Source: Microbacterium sp. 4R-513 (GTDB lineage: Bacteria > Actinomycetota > Actinomycetes > Actinomycetales > Microbacteriaceae). Taken from it: DNA of 64,000 bases. The DNA lies in contig NZ_CP049256.1 of the NCBI RefSeq assembly GCF_011046485.1, positions 1,364,001-1,428,000 of the forward strand, written 5' to 3'. Below are positions 18,170 through 26,475 of this stretch, piece by piece. The position numbers were made by a program, and so were the translations under genes. Positions within the stretch are counted from its first letter, which is position 1. Every line of letters starts with the position of its first letter. The notes under the pieces were generated by a model that saw only the letters and a list, made by a program, of their open reading frames with translations, was not told where the DNA came from and ran no database searches.

Positions 18170-20017
18170 ATGGCGATGCCGATCGAGGACTATGCGCTGC
18201 TGAGCGACTGCCACTCCGCGGCGCTCGTCTCCCGCGAGGGGTCGATCGACTGGCTGTGCCTCCCGCGCTACGACTCGGCCTCGATGTTCGGAGCGCTTCT
18301 CGGCACCGACGACCATGGCCGCTGGCAGGTGCGCCCGCACGACAAGACGGCACGGGCGACCCGCTCGTACGACGGCGACTGCTTCTCGCTCGTCACGCGC
18401 TGGGAGACCTCCTCGGGCGTCGCCGAGGTCGTCGACCTCATGCCCTACGGAGGTCACCGCGCCGACGTCGTCCGCCGCGTGCGGGGCATCTCCGGCTCCG
18501 TCTCGTTCTCGGAGGAGCTGCGCATCCGTTTCGGCTACGCGCGGGCGCTCCCGTGGGTGCGACAGGTCGGCACCGCCGCCGAGCCGGCTCTCGTCGCGAC
18601 CGCGGGACCCGACGCCATCGTCGTGCGCGGGCCGCGGCTGCATCCCTCGAATCACTCGCACACCGCGCGCTTCGACGTCGCCGCCGGCGAGACGGTCGAC
18701 CTGCAGCTCACGTGGTTCCGCTCGCACCACCCGGTGCCGCGCCCCATCGACGTCGACGAGGCGATCGCCCGGACGAGCGCGTGGTGGGCGGAGTGGGCGG
18801 GCCGCATCGACTACGACGGTCCGCACCGCGAGGCCGTGATCCGATCCCTCCTCGTGCTGCGTGCTCTGACGTATGCGCCGACGGGCGGCATCGTGGCGGC
18901 GGCGTCGACGTCGCTGCCCGAGGACTTCGGTGGCGTCCGCAACTGGGACTACCGCTACGTCTGGCTGCGGGATGCCTCGCTCACGCTCGAGGTGCTCCTC
19001 GACCACGGATTCCTGCGGGCGGCCGAGGAGTGGCGCAACTGGCTCGTCCGCGCCGTCGCGGGGGACCCGGCCGACGTGCAGATCATGTACGGGGTGGCGG
19101 GGGAGCGCGACCTCGCGGAGCACGTGATCGAGAGCCTTCCGGGGTACGACGGCGCGGCGCCCGTCCGCACGGGCAACGGCGCCGTCGACCAGTACCAGGC
19201 CGACGTCATCGGCGAGGTCATGGTGGCCCTCGAGGCCGCCCGGATGGCCGGCGTCGACGAGACGCGCTTCTCCTGGCCGCTGCAGCGTTCGCTGCTGAAG
19301 TTCGTCGAGGCCAACCTCGATCGCCCCGACAACGGCATCTGGGAGATCCGCGGGGAGCCACGGCACTTCACCCACTCCCGCGTCATGATCTGGGCCGCGT
19401 TCGACCGGGGCGTTCGGGCCGTGCGCGAGGCGGGCCTCGATGGACACCCGGAGCGCTGGGAGCGCCTCCGGGATCGCATGAAGGCCGAGATCGACCGGCA
19501 CGGCTATGACGAGAGCGTGGGCCACTTCGTGCAGGCGTACGGCTCGACCGAGGTCGATGCGTCGCTCCTGCTCCTTCCCGAGGTCGGCTTCTGCAGGCCC
19601 GACGACCCCCGGATGCTGCGCACCGTCGCCGCGATGGAGCGCGACCTCATGCACGACGGCCTGCTCCACCGCTACCGCACGACGACGGGGGTCGACGGCA
19701 TCCCGGGTGGCGAGCATCCGTTCCTCGCCTGCTCGTTCTGGCTCGTCGAGCAGTACGCGACGAGCGGCAGGCGCGACGACGCCGCCGAGCTCATGGACCG
19801 GCTCATCGACCTCACGAACGACGTCGGCCTGCTCTCGGAGGAGTACGACGTGGAGGGCCGGCGGCACGTCGGCAACACTCCGCAGGCGCTCTCGCACCTG
19901 GGCCTCGTGCGCGCCGCCGACGCCCTCCTCGGACGTCGTGGCCGGGCCGCCGACCGCCGTCGGTACAACGGCGGCGACGGCACCCGCGGCTCGGACGCCG
20001 GCGACGCGGCACCCTGA
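18170..20017 (+). CDS. Glycoside hydrolase family 15 protein (glucoamylase/trehalase-like)
   Basis: 615-residue cytosolic hydrolase of alpha-glucosides. The N-terminal beta-sandwich starts YALLSDCHSAALVSREGSID, then WLCLPRYDSASMFGALLG, a hallmark of the actinobacterial GH15 group that includes mycobacterial trehalase. The (alpha/alpha)6 barrel carries FGGVRNWDYRYVWLRDASLT, with the substrate-binding region, and GSTEVDASLLLLPEVGF nearer the catalytic base. No signal peptide. Glucose released could feed the pentose phosphate route through the divergent zwf, which fits the pairing. ATG 18170 gives MAMPIEDYALL; ATG 18176 also possible. Trehalose versus glucan specificity cannot be decided. Confidence 0.9.
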   Translation: MAMPIEDYALLSDCHSAALVSREGSIDWLCLPRYDSASMFGALLGTDDHGRWQVRPHDKTARATRSYDGDCFSLVTRWETSSGVAEVVDLMPYGGHRADVVRRVRGISGSVSFSEELRIRFGYARALPWVRQVGTAAEPALVATAGPDAIVVRGPRLHPSNHSHTARFDVAAGETVDLQLTWFRSHHPVPRPIDVDEAIARTSAWWAEWAGRIDYDGPHREAVIRSLLVLRALTYAPTGGIVAAASTSLPEDFGGVRNWDYRYVWLRDASLTLEVLLDHGFLRAAEEWRNWLVRAVAGDPADVQIMYGVAGERDLAEHVIESLPGYDGAAPVRTGNGAVDQYQADVIGEVMVALEAARMAGVDETRFSWPLQRSLLKFVEANLDRPDNGIWEIRGEPRHFTHSRVMIWAAFDRGVRAVREAGLDGHPERWERLRDRMKAEIDRHGYDESVGHFVQAYGSTEVDASLLLLPEVGFCRPDDPRMLRTVAAMERDLMHDGLLHRYRTTTGVDGIPGGEHPFLACSFWLVEQYATSGRRDDAAELMDRLIDLTNDVGLLSEEYDVEGRRHVGNTPQALSHLGLVRAADALLGRRGRAADRRRYNGGDGTRGSDAGDAAP

Positions 20018-20021
20018 CCCG

Positions 20022-21128
20022 TCAGCGGGCGAGCGCCTCTTTGAGCGAGACCCGTCCGCCCATCCGGAGCAGGGAGTTCTCGTAGATCCGCGCGCCCACG
20101 AGGATCGCGCCCACGCAGGTCGCGATGAGGATCGCGAGCGAGAGCAGCGGCTCCCACCACTGCGCCTGTCCGAGGAAGAGGCGCATGGGCATGCCGACGG
20201 GCGCCGAGAACGGCACGTACGACATGATCGCGAGCACGGTCGGGTTGTCGTTGAAGAAGATCACGAGGAAGTACGGCGCCATGATGAGCATCGTGAGCGG
20301 CGTCGTGGTCGAGCCGATGTCCTCCTGACGCGACACCATCGAGGCTGCCGCCGCAAAGAGCGACGCGAGCAGGATGAAGCCGAAGAGGAAGAACACCGCG
20401 AACCACGCGATCGGGCCGCCGAGTCCCTGCAGGAGCGCGGTCTGCCCCGTGATCGTCAGCCCGACGACGGCGATCGCGGCGAGCACGAGGATCTGCGCCA
20501 TTGCGAGGATCGTGTTCCCGATGACCTTGCCCGCGAGGAGGACGCGCACCGGGATGGCCGAGATGAGCAGCTCGACGACGCGCGTCTGCTTCTCTTCGAC
20601 GACGCTCTGCGCGATCGTGCCGCCGAAGAGCGACGCGGCGAGGAGGAACACGATGCCGAAGCCGATCGCAGCGATGTAGCCGAGCGCAGCATTGCCCTGC
20701 TCGGGGTCGAGCAGCTGGACGGGCGGCAGCTCGGCGAGCTGGAGAAGCAGCTGCGTCGGGGCGCTGGAGTCGGCGACGACGGCGTAGCCGAGAGGCGACG
20801 ACGCGTCGCCCACGACGGCGGCATCCACGTCGCCGCTCCGGACGGCGGCCTCGGCGGCGGAGCGGTCGGCGACGTCGGTGACGTCGAGGCCCTGCACATC
20901 GGCGACGTACTGCTGGGCGTCGGGCGTCACGGCGACGGGCGTGCCGGTGTTGTTCGCCGCCGCGAAGCCTCCCCAGATGACCAGGGCGAGGGCGCCGATG
21001 AAGAGGATCGCGGTCGAGATGACGAAGGCCTTGCTGCGCAGCTTCGAGCCGATCTCGCGCTCGGCGACGAGCCAGATGCCCTGCGCGGCGCTCAGGCCGG
21101 CGGACGGGCGGGTGGTCGGGGTGCTCAC
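20022..21128 (-). CDS. ABC-2 type transporter permease (NatB-like)
   Basis: 368-residue membrane subunit. First helix after the leader KLRSKAFVISTAILFIGALA, then an extracytoplasmic domain of about 130 residues (ADVQGLDVTDVADRS onward), then five or six helices. Motif VVEEKQTRVVELLISAIPVR is typical of NatB-type ABC-2 exporters. GTG start 21128 overlaps the ATPase stop (GTGA). It forms one exporter with that ATPase; a sensor kinase/response regulator pair lies directly upstream. Substrate unknown (sodium, peptides or cell-wall-active drugs are all possible). Converges with the GH15 gene with only 4 bp between stops. Confidence 0.9.
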   Translation of the reverse strand: MSTPTTRPSAGLSAAQGIWLVAEREIGSKLRSKAFVISTAILFIGALALVIWGGFAAANNTGTPVAVTPDAQQYVADVQGLDVTDVADRSAAEAAVRSGDVDAAVVGDASSPLGYAVVADSSAPTQLLLQLAELPPVQLLDPEQGNAALGYIAAIGFGIVFLLAASLFGGTIAQSVVEEKQTRVVELLISAIPVRVLLAGKVIGNTILAMAQILVLAAIAVVGLTITGQTALLQGLGGPIAWFAVFFLFGFILLASLFAAAASMVSRQEDIGSTTTPLTMLIMAPYFLVIFFNDNPTVLAIMSYVPFSAPVGMPMRLFLGQAQWWEPLLSLAILIATCVGAILVGARIYENSLLRMGGRVSLKEALAR

Positions 21129-22009
21129 TGGATGACCTCCTTGAAGATCTGGGCGAGGGACGGATGCTGCGGCGCGAAGCTCGCGACATCCCCCTGCGCC
21201 ACCGCCCGGCGCAGCACGCGCTGCGCCGTCTCGTCGCTGTCGACGTCGAACACGGCGTACCCGCCGGCGAAGTCCCGCACCTCGACGCCCGGCTCCGACC
21301 GGAGCCAGCCGGCGTCGCCCGCCGACACGAGCTCGAAGCGGCGGCTCGAGTGCTGCGCCCGCAGCTCGTCGCGTGCCCCTGCCGCGCGGATCGTTCCGCC
21401 CGCGATGATCACGAGGTCGTCGCAGAGCCGCTCGACGACGTCGAGCTGATGCGACGAGAAGAGGACGGATGCCCCGGCAGCCGCCCGCTCCTGCAGCACT
21501 CCCGCGACGACGTCGACAGCGAGCGGGTCGAGTCCCGAGAACGGCTCGTCGAGGATGAGCACCTCGGGGTCGTGCACGAGGGCGCCCGCGATCTGGGCGC
21601 GCTGCTGATTGCCGAGCGACAGCGTCTCGACGTTGTCGTTCAGTCGCTCGCCGAGTCCGAGCTGCTCGAGCAGAGCCTGCGCGCGGGCCGCGGCATCCGT
21701 CTTCGGAAAGCCGTGCAGGCGCGCGAGGTAGGTGATGTGCTCGTGCACCTTCATCTTCGGGTAGAGCCCCCGCTCTTCGGGCATGTAGCCGAAGCGGCGC
21801 CGGTCGGCCGTCGTCACCTCGACGCCGTCGAGGGTCACCGACCCGCCGTCCTTCGCAAGCACGCCGAGGACGATCCGCATCGTCGTCGTCTTGCCCGCGC
21901 CGTTCCCGCCGACGAAGCCGGTCAGGCGTCCGGGCTGAACGGCGAATGCGACGTCGTCGAGCACGAGCCTCCCTCCGTAGCTCTTCGTGATCCCGGTCAG
22001 CTGCAGCAT
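21125..22009 (-). CDS. ABC transporter ATP-binding protein
   Basis: 294-residue ATPase partner of the ABC-2 permease. Walker A FVGGNGAGKTTTMRIVLGVL; ABC signature region LSLGNQQRAQIAGALVHDPE, with the signature's last positions as LGNQQR rather than LSGGQ; Walker B EVLILDEPFSGLDPLAVDVV; H-loop ASVLFSSHQLDVV. C-terminal 90 residues form the extra domain common in NatA-like subunits. ATG 22009 has GAGGAGG 5 nt upstream. Confidence 0.92.
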   Translation of the reverse strand: MLQLTGITKSYGGRLVLDDVAFAVQPGRLTGFVGGNGAGKTTTMRIVLGVLAKDGGSVTLDGVEVTTADRRRFGYMPEERGLYPKMKVHEHITYLARLHGFPKTDAAARAQALLEQLGLGERLNDNVETLSLGNQQRAQIAGALVHDPEVLILDEPFSGLDPLAVDVVAGVLQERAAAGASVLFSSHQLDVVERLCDDLVIIAGGTIRAAGARDELRAQHSSRRFELVSAGDAGWLRSEPGVEVRDFAGGYAVFDVDSDETAQRVLRRAVAQGDVASFAPQHPSLAQIFKEVIQ

Positions 22010-22225
22010 CGGCTCCTCCTCGTCGTCGGGCGGTGTGCCGCCCTCTCGACTCACGGTACGGATGAGCGGGCGCCGGGGCCTCCCCCTCGGGGTGGAGATC
22101 CGGCCCCCTCGGCGGTCGGAGGTTCCGATCCTGACGGCCCACTCCATGGCCTTGCCCCGCCGGAGGTGGGCTCTGCCGAGCTTCGACGAAAGGCCCGGCC
22201 GGAGCATCCGTCGCCCCCGCGTCCG

Positions 22226-22924
22226 TCAGGCGAGCCCGTGGCGGTGCGCGTACACGACCGCCGCGACGCGGTCCCGCGCCCCGAGCTTCGCGAGGACGTT
22301 CGAGACGTGCGTCTTCACCGTCGCCTCGCCGATGTGCAGGTGGGCGGCGATCTCGGCGTTGCTCAATGCCTGGGCGACGAGCTGAAGCACCTCGGCCTCG
22401 CGGTCGGTCAGGTCGACCGTGATGCGCTCGGGGTCGGGCTCGCGCGGCGACCGGGCGACCCCCGCGGCGACCGGAGCGGACTGCGCGAACCGCGCGATCA
22501 CGCGGCGCGTCACCTCCGGTGCGAGGAGAGCGTCGCCGGCGGCGGCGACCCGAACGGCGTTCACGAGCTCTTCCGGGCCGGCGTTCTTGAGCAGGAATCC
22601 GCTCGCACCGGCGCCGAGCGCGTCGAAGAGATAGTCGTCGCGGTCGAACGTCGTCACGATGACCACGGCGGTGTCGATGCGTTCGTCGGCGACGATGCGC
22701 CGCGTCGCCTCGAGACCGTCCATGTCGGGCATCTGCACGTCCATGCAGACGACATCCGGCTGCAGAGCGGATGCCGCGGCCACCGCCTCGGTCCCCGTCG
22801 ACGCCTCGCCGACGACGACGATGTCGCCCGCCACCTCGAGGATCATGCGGAAGCCGGCCCGCATGACGGCGTGATCGTCGACGAGCAGCACACGGATGGC
22901 CGGCACGGGATAGCCGGCGCTCAC
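22226..22924 (-). CDS. NarL/LuxR-family two-component response regulator
   Basis: 232 residues. The receiver domain has acidic pocket VLLVDDHAVMRAGF, phospho-acceptor Asp in VVCMDVQMPDMDG, Thr in VIVTTFDRDDYLF and Lys in GFLLKNAGPEE. C-terminal LuxR HTH: LTDREAEVLQLVAQALSNAE then GEATVKTHVSNVLAKLGARD. GTG start overlaps the kinase stop by four bases. Together they probably sense an envelope or drug signal and control the ABC-2 exporter immediately downstream. Confidence 0.93.
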   Translation of the reverse strand: MSAGYPVPAIRVLLVDDHAVMRAGFRMILEVAGDIVVVGEASTGTEAVAAASALQPDVVCMDVQMPDMDGLEATRRIVADERIDTAVVIVTTFDRDDYLFDALGAGASGFLLKNAGPEELVNAVRVAAAGDALLAPEVTRRVIARFAQSAPVAAGVARSPREPDPERITVDLTDREAEVLQLVAQALSNAEIAAHLHIGEATVKTHVSNVLAKLGARDRVAAVVYAHRHGLA

Positions 22925-24189
22925 GACCGCACCCGCTCGGCCAGGGGCACGTGCAGTCGCACGAGGAATCCGCCGCGCTCGCGAGGCCCGATCTCGATGG
23001 AGCCGCCCGAGGCGGCGGCGCGCTCGCGCATGCCGACGATGCCGAGGCCCGGGCGGTGCGGGGTCGAGCCGCGTCCCGTGTCGGTGACCTCGAGCTCGAT
23101 GGCGTCCTCGCCATAGCGGAGGCGCACGTCGGCCGAGGCATCCTTCCCCGCATGCCGGCGGGCGTTCGTGAGCGCTTCCTGCGCGACGCGGTAGGCGTTC
23201 ACCTGCACGAGGTCGGGGAGCGGCCGGGGCTCGCCGACGATCGTGAGGGTCGTCGGCAGGCCGTTGGCGTTGGCATGCGCGACGAGTTCGTCGAGGCCGT
23301 CGAGGCGCAGGATCGAGCCGCTCGGCGCTTCGGCCGTCGACGTGCGCAGCGTCTCGAGCAGTTGCCGCAGCTCGGTGAGGGCGGAGCGGGCGGATGCCTC
23401 GACCCCGAGCAGCGCGTCACGCGCGGCGTCTGGATCCCGGTCCATGACGGCGCGCGCCGCACCGGCCTGCACGCCCATCGCCGAGACGTGGTGCGCGACC
23501 ACGTCGTGCAGCTCGCGCGCGATGCGCACGCGGTCCAGCGCGACGGCCTGCGCCGCGGTCACCTCGCGCTCGCGCTCGAGCTCGTGCGTGCGCTCCTGGA
23601 GTGTCGCGCGCTCGATCGCCGAGGCGTACGCCCGGTCGCCCATGTAGTACGCCCCGCCGAAGAACGCGGCATTGACGAGGAACTGGATCAGCATGAACGC
23701 GACGAAGGGCGAGAACAGCCCCTCGCGGGAGAGACCCTCGTCGGTCGGCGCTGTCGCCGACTGGAAGGTCGTGACCAGCAGCCACACGAACATCCCGATG
23801 ATGATGCCGATGCGCACGTACATCGCACGGCGGCGGTCGTCGACCCACGCGCCGACCGTGTACATGGCGATGAAGACGGCGATGTTGCCGACGTAGATCT
23901 CGGGGATCCGCAGGGTCACGCCGACGAAGAAGACGACGGCGACGGCGACGGCGACGAACTCGGGGTAGCGGCGGCGCAGCGCGAGGGGCGCCGTCAGTGC
24001 GAATGAGTAGAGGAGCGCGGAGCCGAGCCCCTTCGCCGTGTCGGTGCCGTAGACCCCGGCCACGATGCCGAGTGCGGCGCTGAGGACGGCGCAGAGGAGC
24101 AGGCCGGCAGCCAGCCAGAGGTCGTTCCGGTGGTCGCGCGGAGTGGGCGCCGGACGGCGCAGCGGTCCCGTGGGCGGGGGAGCGGACAT
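22921..24189 (-). CDS. DesK-type sensor histidine kinase
   Basis: 422 residues. Six hydrophobic helices in the first 190 residues (for example WLAAGLLLCAVLSAALGIV and IGIIIGMFVWLLVTT), with no large extracytoplasmic loop, so it probably senses within the membrane. A short coiled coil (LERERE region) leads to the HisKA_3 box RIARELHDVVAHHVSAMGVQ with the phospho-accepting His. The HATPase domain has VAQEALTNARRHA (N box) and GRGSTPHRPGLGIVGMRERA (G boxes). Operon with the response regulator by GTGA overlap. Starts ATG 24189. Confidence 0.92.
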   Translation of the reverse strand: MSAPPPTGPLRRPAPTPRDHRNDLWLAAGLLLCAVLSAALGIVAGVYGTDTAKGLGSALLYSFALTAPLALRRRYPEFVAVAVAVVFFVGVTLRIPEIYVGNIAVFIAMYTVGAWVDDRRRAMYVRIGIIIGMFVWLLVTTFQSATAPTDEGLSREGLFSPFVAFMLIQFLVNAAFFGGAYYMGDRAYASAIERATLQERTHELEREREVTAAQAVALDRVRIARELHDVVAHHVSAMGVQAGAARAVMDRDPDAARDALLGVEASARSALTELRQLLETLRTSTAEAPSGSILRLDGLDELVAHANANGLPTTLTIVGEPRPLPDLVQVNAYRVAQEALTNARRHAGKDASADVRLRYGEDAIELEVTDTGRGSTPHRPGLGIVGMRERAAASGGSIEIGPRERGGFLVRLHVPLAERVRS

Positions 24190-24253
24190 CCCTCCACGCT
24201 ACGGGGGAGCGGGTGCCTCGACATCCCCCGTGCGAGGGAGGAAACACGGATTT

Positions 24254-24291
24254 ACTTGCTATTGACAAGCGAACTTGCTTTTTGCAACTAT
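24254..24291 (+). promoter_or_regulatory. Promoter with HxlR-type operator repeats
   Basis: TTGACA (24262-24267) and AACTAT (24286-24291) are 18 bp apart. ACTTGC occurs at 24254-24259 and 24273-24278, 19 bp apart, with an inverted CAAG between, so the repeats flank the -35. Likely bound by the HxlR regulator encoded downstream. Confidence 0.55.
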
Positions 24292-24374
24292 GGTTCGACA
24301 AGCTCACCAACCGCGGTGAGAACCAACCCAACAGAGGGTGGACGGCAAGGAAGCCCACCGGCAAGGAGCAGGAA

Positions 24375-24815
24375 ATGCCCACGAACATCTTCGTCAACCT
24401 CCCGACGGATGACCTCGACCGCGCGAAGGCGTACTACACGGCCCTCGGCTGCGATCTCAATCCCAACTTCACCGACGACAATGCGGCGTGCATCGTGTGG
24501 AGCGACGACATCTACTTCATGGTGCTCACGAAGGCCTACTTCTCGACCTTCACCGACAAGGAGATCGCCGACCCGCGGACGCACTCGCAGGTGCTCTTGT
24601 CGATCAGCCGCGACTCGCGCGACGATGTCGACAAGATCATCGAGGCGGGCGTCGCCGCCGGCGGCACGGCCCCAGGCGACCCGCAGGACTACGGCTTCAT
24701 GTACGCCCGCGACCTCATCGACCCCGACGGCAACGGCATCCAGTTCATGTGGATGGACCCGGAGGCGGCCGCCAAGGGACCCGAGGCCTACATGGCGGAG
24801 CAGGCCAGGGCGTAG
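24375..24815 (+). CDS. VOC family protein
   Basis: 146-residue glyoxalase-fold protein with MPTNIFVNLPTDDLDRAKAY at the start, a YYTALGCDLNPNFTDD strand pair and DLIDPDGNGIQFMWMDPEA at the end. This subgroup (often annotated as a PhnB-like or lactoylglutathione-lyase-like protein) commonly travels with small regulators. AAGGAG lies 8 nt before ATG 24375. First gene of a three-gene unit with an HxlR regulator and a DHFR-like reductase. Likely handles a reactive small molecule; the substrate is not known. Confidence 0.9.
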   Translation: MPTNIFVNLPTDDLDRAKAYYTALGCDLNPNFTDDNAACIVWSDDIYFMVLTKAYFSTFTDKEIADPRTHSQVLLSISRDSRDDVDKIIEAGVAAGGTAPGDPQDYGFMYARDLIDPDGNGIQFMWMDPEAAAKGPEAYMAEQARA

Positions 24816-24817
24816 TC

Positions 24818-25522
24818 GTGGCCTCCCGCAGCTACGGGCAGTACTGCGGAGTGACGTCGGCCGTCGAGCTGATCGGCGAGCGGTGGGCCGTGCTCATCGT
24901 CCGCGATCTGCTCGTCGGCCCTCGCCGTTACACCGATCTGAAGCAGGGGCTGCCCAAGATCCCGACGAACATCCTCTCCACGCGGCTCAAAGAGCTGCAG
25001 GAGAGCGGCGTCGTGCGCCGAGTTCCGCTCCTGCACTGCGGCCTCGTCTACGAGCTGACCGACTACGGACGGATGCTGGAGCCCATCGTGCTGGCCCTCG
25101 GTCGCTGGGGCTTCCGGGCGATGGGCGATCCCGGTCCGGACGACGTCGTGACGGCGGACTCGCTGACCATGGCGCTTCGGACGTCTTTCCGGACGGATGC
25201 CGCGGCATCCCTCCCTCCCGCGATCTACGAGCTGCATGTCGGCGACATCGTGCTGCGCGTCCAGGTCGAGGGCGGCGACCTCTACGTCACCCAGGTCGCA
25301 CCGGCGGGGCGGCCCGTCGATCCGCTCGCGCGCAGGGCCCCGGGAGGAGAGACCGGACTCGTCTTCGCGGCGGGCCCCGGCATCCGTCGTCTCATCTCGG
25401 GGGAGCTCACGCCGGGCGAGGCGATCGACCAGGAGGTCCTCGCGGTCGTCGCCGGCGATGCCACGCTGCTCGATCGGTTCGCGGCCACCTTCCACATCGA
25501 CGACGCCCTGGCGGCGGCCTGA
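24818..25522 (+). CDS. HxlR-family winged-helix transcriptional regulator
   Basis: 234 residues. HxlR wHTH at residues 5-100: YCGVTSAVELIGERWAVLIV, then PRRYTDLKQGLPKIPTNILS and YELTDYGRMLEPIVLAL. A cysteine (Cys10) sits at the position used as redox sensor in some HxlR/DUF24 proteins. A C-terminal domain of about 120 residues (SCP2 sterol-carrier-like by its strand pattern, ELHVGDIVLRVQVEGGDLYV) follows. GTG 24818 lies 3 nt after the VOC stop. Probably autoregulates the operon through ACTTGC repeats at the promoter. Confidence 0.88.
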   Translation: MASRSYGQYCGVTSAVELIGERWAVLIVRDLLVGPRRYTDLKQGLPKIPTNILSTRLKELQESGVVRRVPLLHCGLVYELTDYGRMLEPIVLALGRWGFRAMGDPGPDDVVTADSLTMALRTSFRTDAAASLPPAIYELHVGDIVLRVQVEGGDLYVTQVAPAGRPVDPLARRAPGGETGLVFAAGPGIRRLISGELTPGEAIDQEVLAVVAGDATLLDRFAATFHIDDALAAA

Positions 25523-25543
25523 ACCCGAGACGAGGATGAACCC

Positions 25544-26182
25544 ATGACGAACGAGACGAACGGCCGCGGCCGGATCTTCATCGACCTCTTCACGACCCTC
25601 GACGGCGTCGCGCAGGCGCCGGGCGGTCCTGACGAGGACACGTCGGGCGGATTCCCCTTCGGCGGGTGGCAGGCGCCCTTCCGCGACGAGGTCATCGGGC
25701 GCGAGATCATGGCGGGCATCTCGAACATGGACGCGCTGCTGCTCGGCCGGCGCACGTACGACATCTTCGCCGCGTACTGGCCGAACTACCGTGACGGCGA
25801 GGACAATCCGATCGCCGAGAAGCTCAACGCCGTGTCGAAGTACGTCGCGTCGCGCGACGAACTCTCGACGGACTGGGCGGGAACGACCCAGCTCGGCGAC
25901 GACGTGCTGGCCGAAGTCGACGCCCTGCGCGACCGGCACCGCGAGATCCACGTCATCGGCAGCGTCGACCTCGCCCACACGCTCATCGACGCGCAGGTTT
26001 TCGACGAGCTCGTGCTGTGGGTGTACCCGGTCGTGCTCGGCCAGGGCAAGAAGGTCTTCCCCGACGGTGTCGCGCCGACTGCGCTGCGCCTCGTCGCGCC
26101 CGCGGTGACGGGCGACTCGGGTGCCGTCTCGCTGCGCTACGCCCCGGCGGGGAAGCCGACGACCGGGGATCTGACGCGGTAG
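25544..26182 (+). CDS. Dihydrofolate reductase family protein (RibD C-terminal-like)
   Basis: 212-residue NADPH-binding reductase of the YwjB/RibD-C group. Family features: RIFIDLFTTLDGVAQAPGGP at the N-terminus, MDALLLGRRTYDIFAAYWPN in the middle, then EIHVIGSVDLAHTLIDAQVF and LVLWVYPVVLGQGKKVFPDG. Not the essential folA. Third gene of the VOC-HxlR operon, 21 bp after the regulator. Last gene before the less GC-rich accessory region. Confidence 0.9.
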   Translation: MTNETNGRGRIFIDLFTTLDGVAQAPGGPDEDTSGGFPFGGWQAPFRDEVIGREIMAGISNMDALLLGRRTYDIFAAYWPNYRDGEDNPIAEKLNAVSKYVASRDELSTDWAGTTQLGDDVLAEVDALRDRHREIHVIGSVDLAHTLIDAQVFDELVLWVYPVVLGQGKKVFPDGVAPTALRLVAPAVTGDSGAVSLRYAPAGKPTTGDLTR

Positions 26183-26475
26183 GTGGCGCCTGTCGGCGGC
26201 TCGCGATGCTCTGCGGCAGACGCCCGCGGCCGGCATATCGGGCTCGGTCACGACAGTGCCGCGGGTCGCTGACGGGTACGGAACGGATCCTCATACCCGC
26301 ACCGCACGAATAGCGGACGGGCGCGGGCATTGCTGTGCAGGTAAGCGCCGCGTACGGTCCCATCGTGTCAGTTGATGGACACGGCGCGCCGCAGAACTCG
26401 TAACTCGCATTGGACGTCGGCCGGGATATCGGGGATCCGTGCGAGAGGCTCCGCGAGCCGGTCGGCCTCTGATGC
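26183..26475. other. Gene-free left edge of the accessory region
   Basis: No convincing gene. The minus strand from 26475 to 26368 continues the frame of the NACHT gene past its TAG for 35 sense codons (beginning ASEADRLAEPLARIPDIPAD) to a TGA. No tRNA or att-like repeat recognised. Confidence 0.5.
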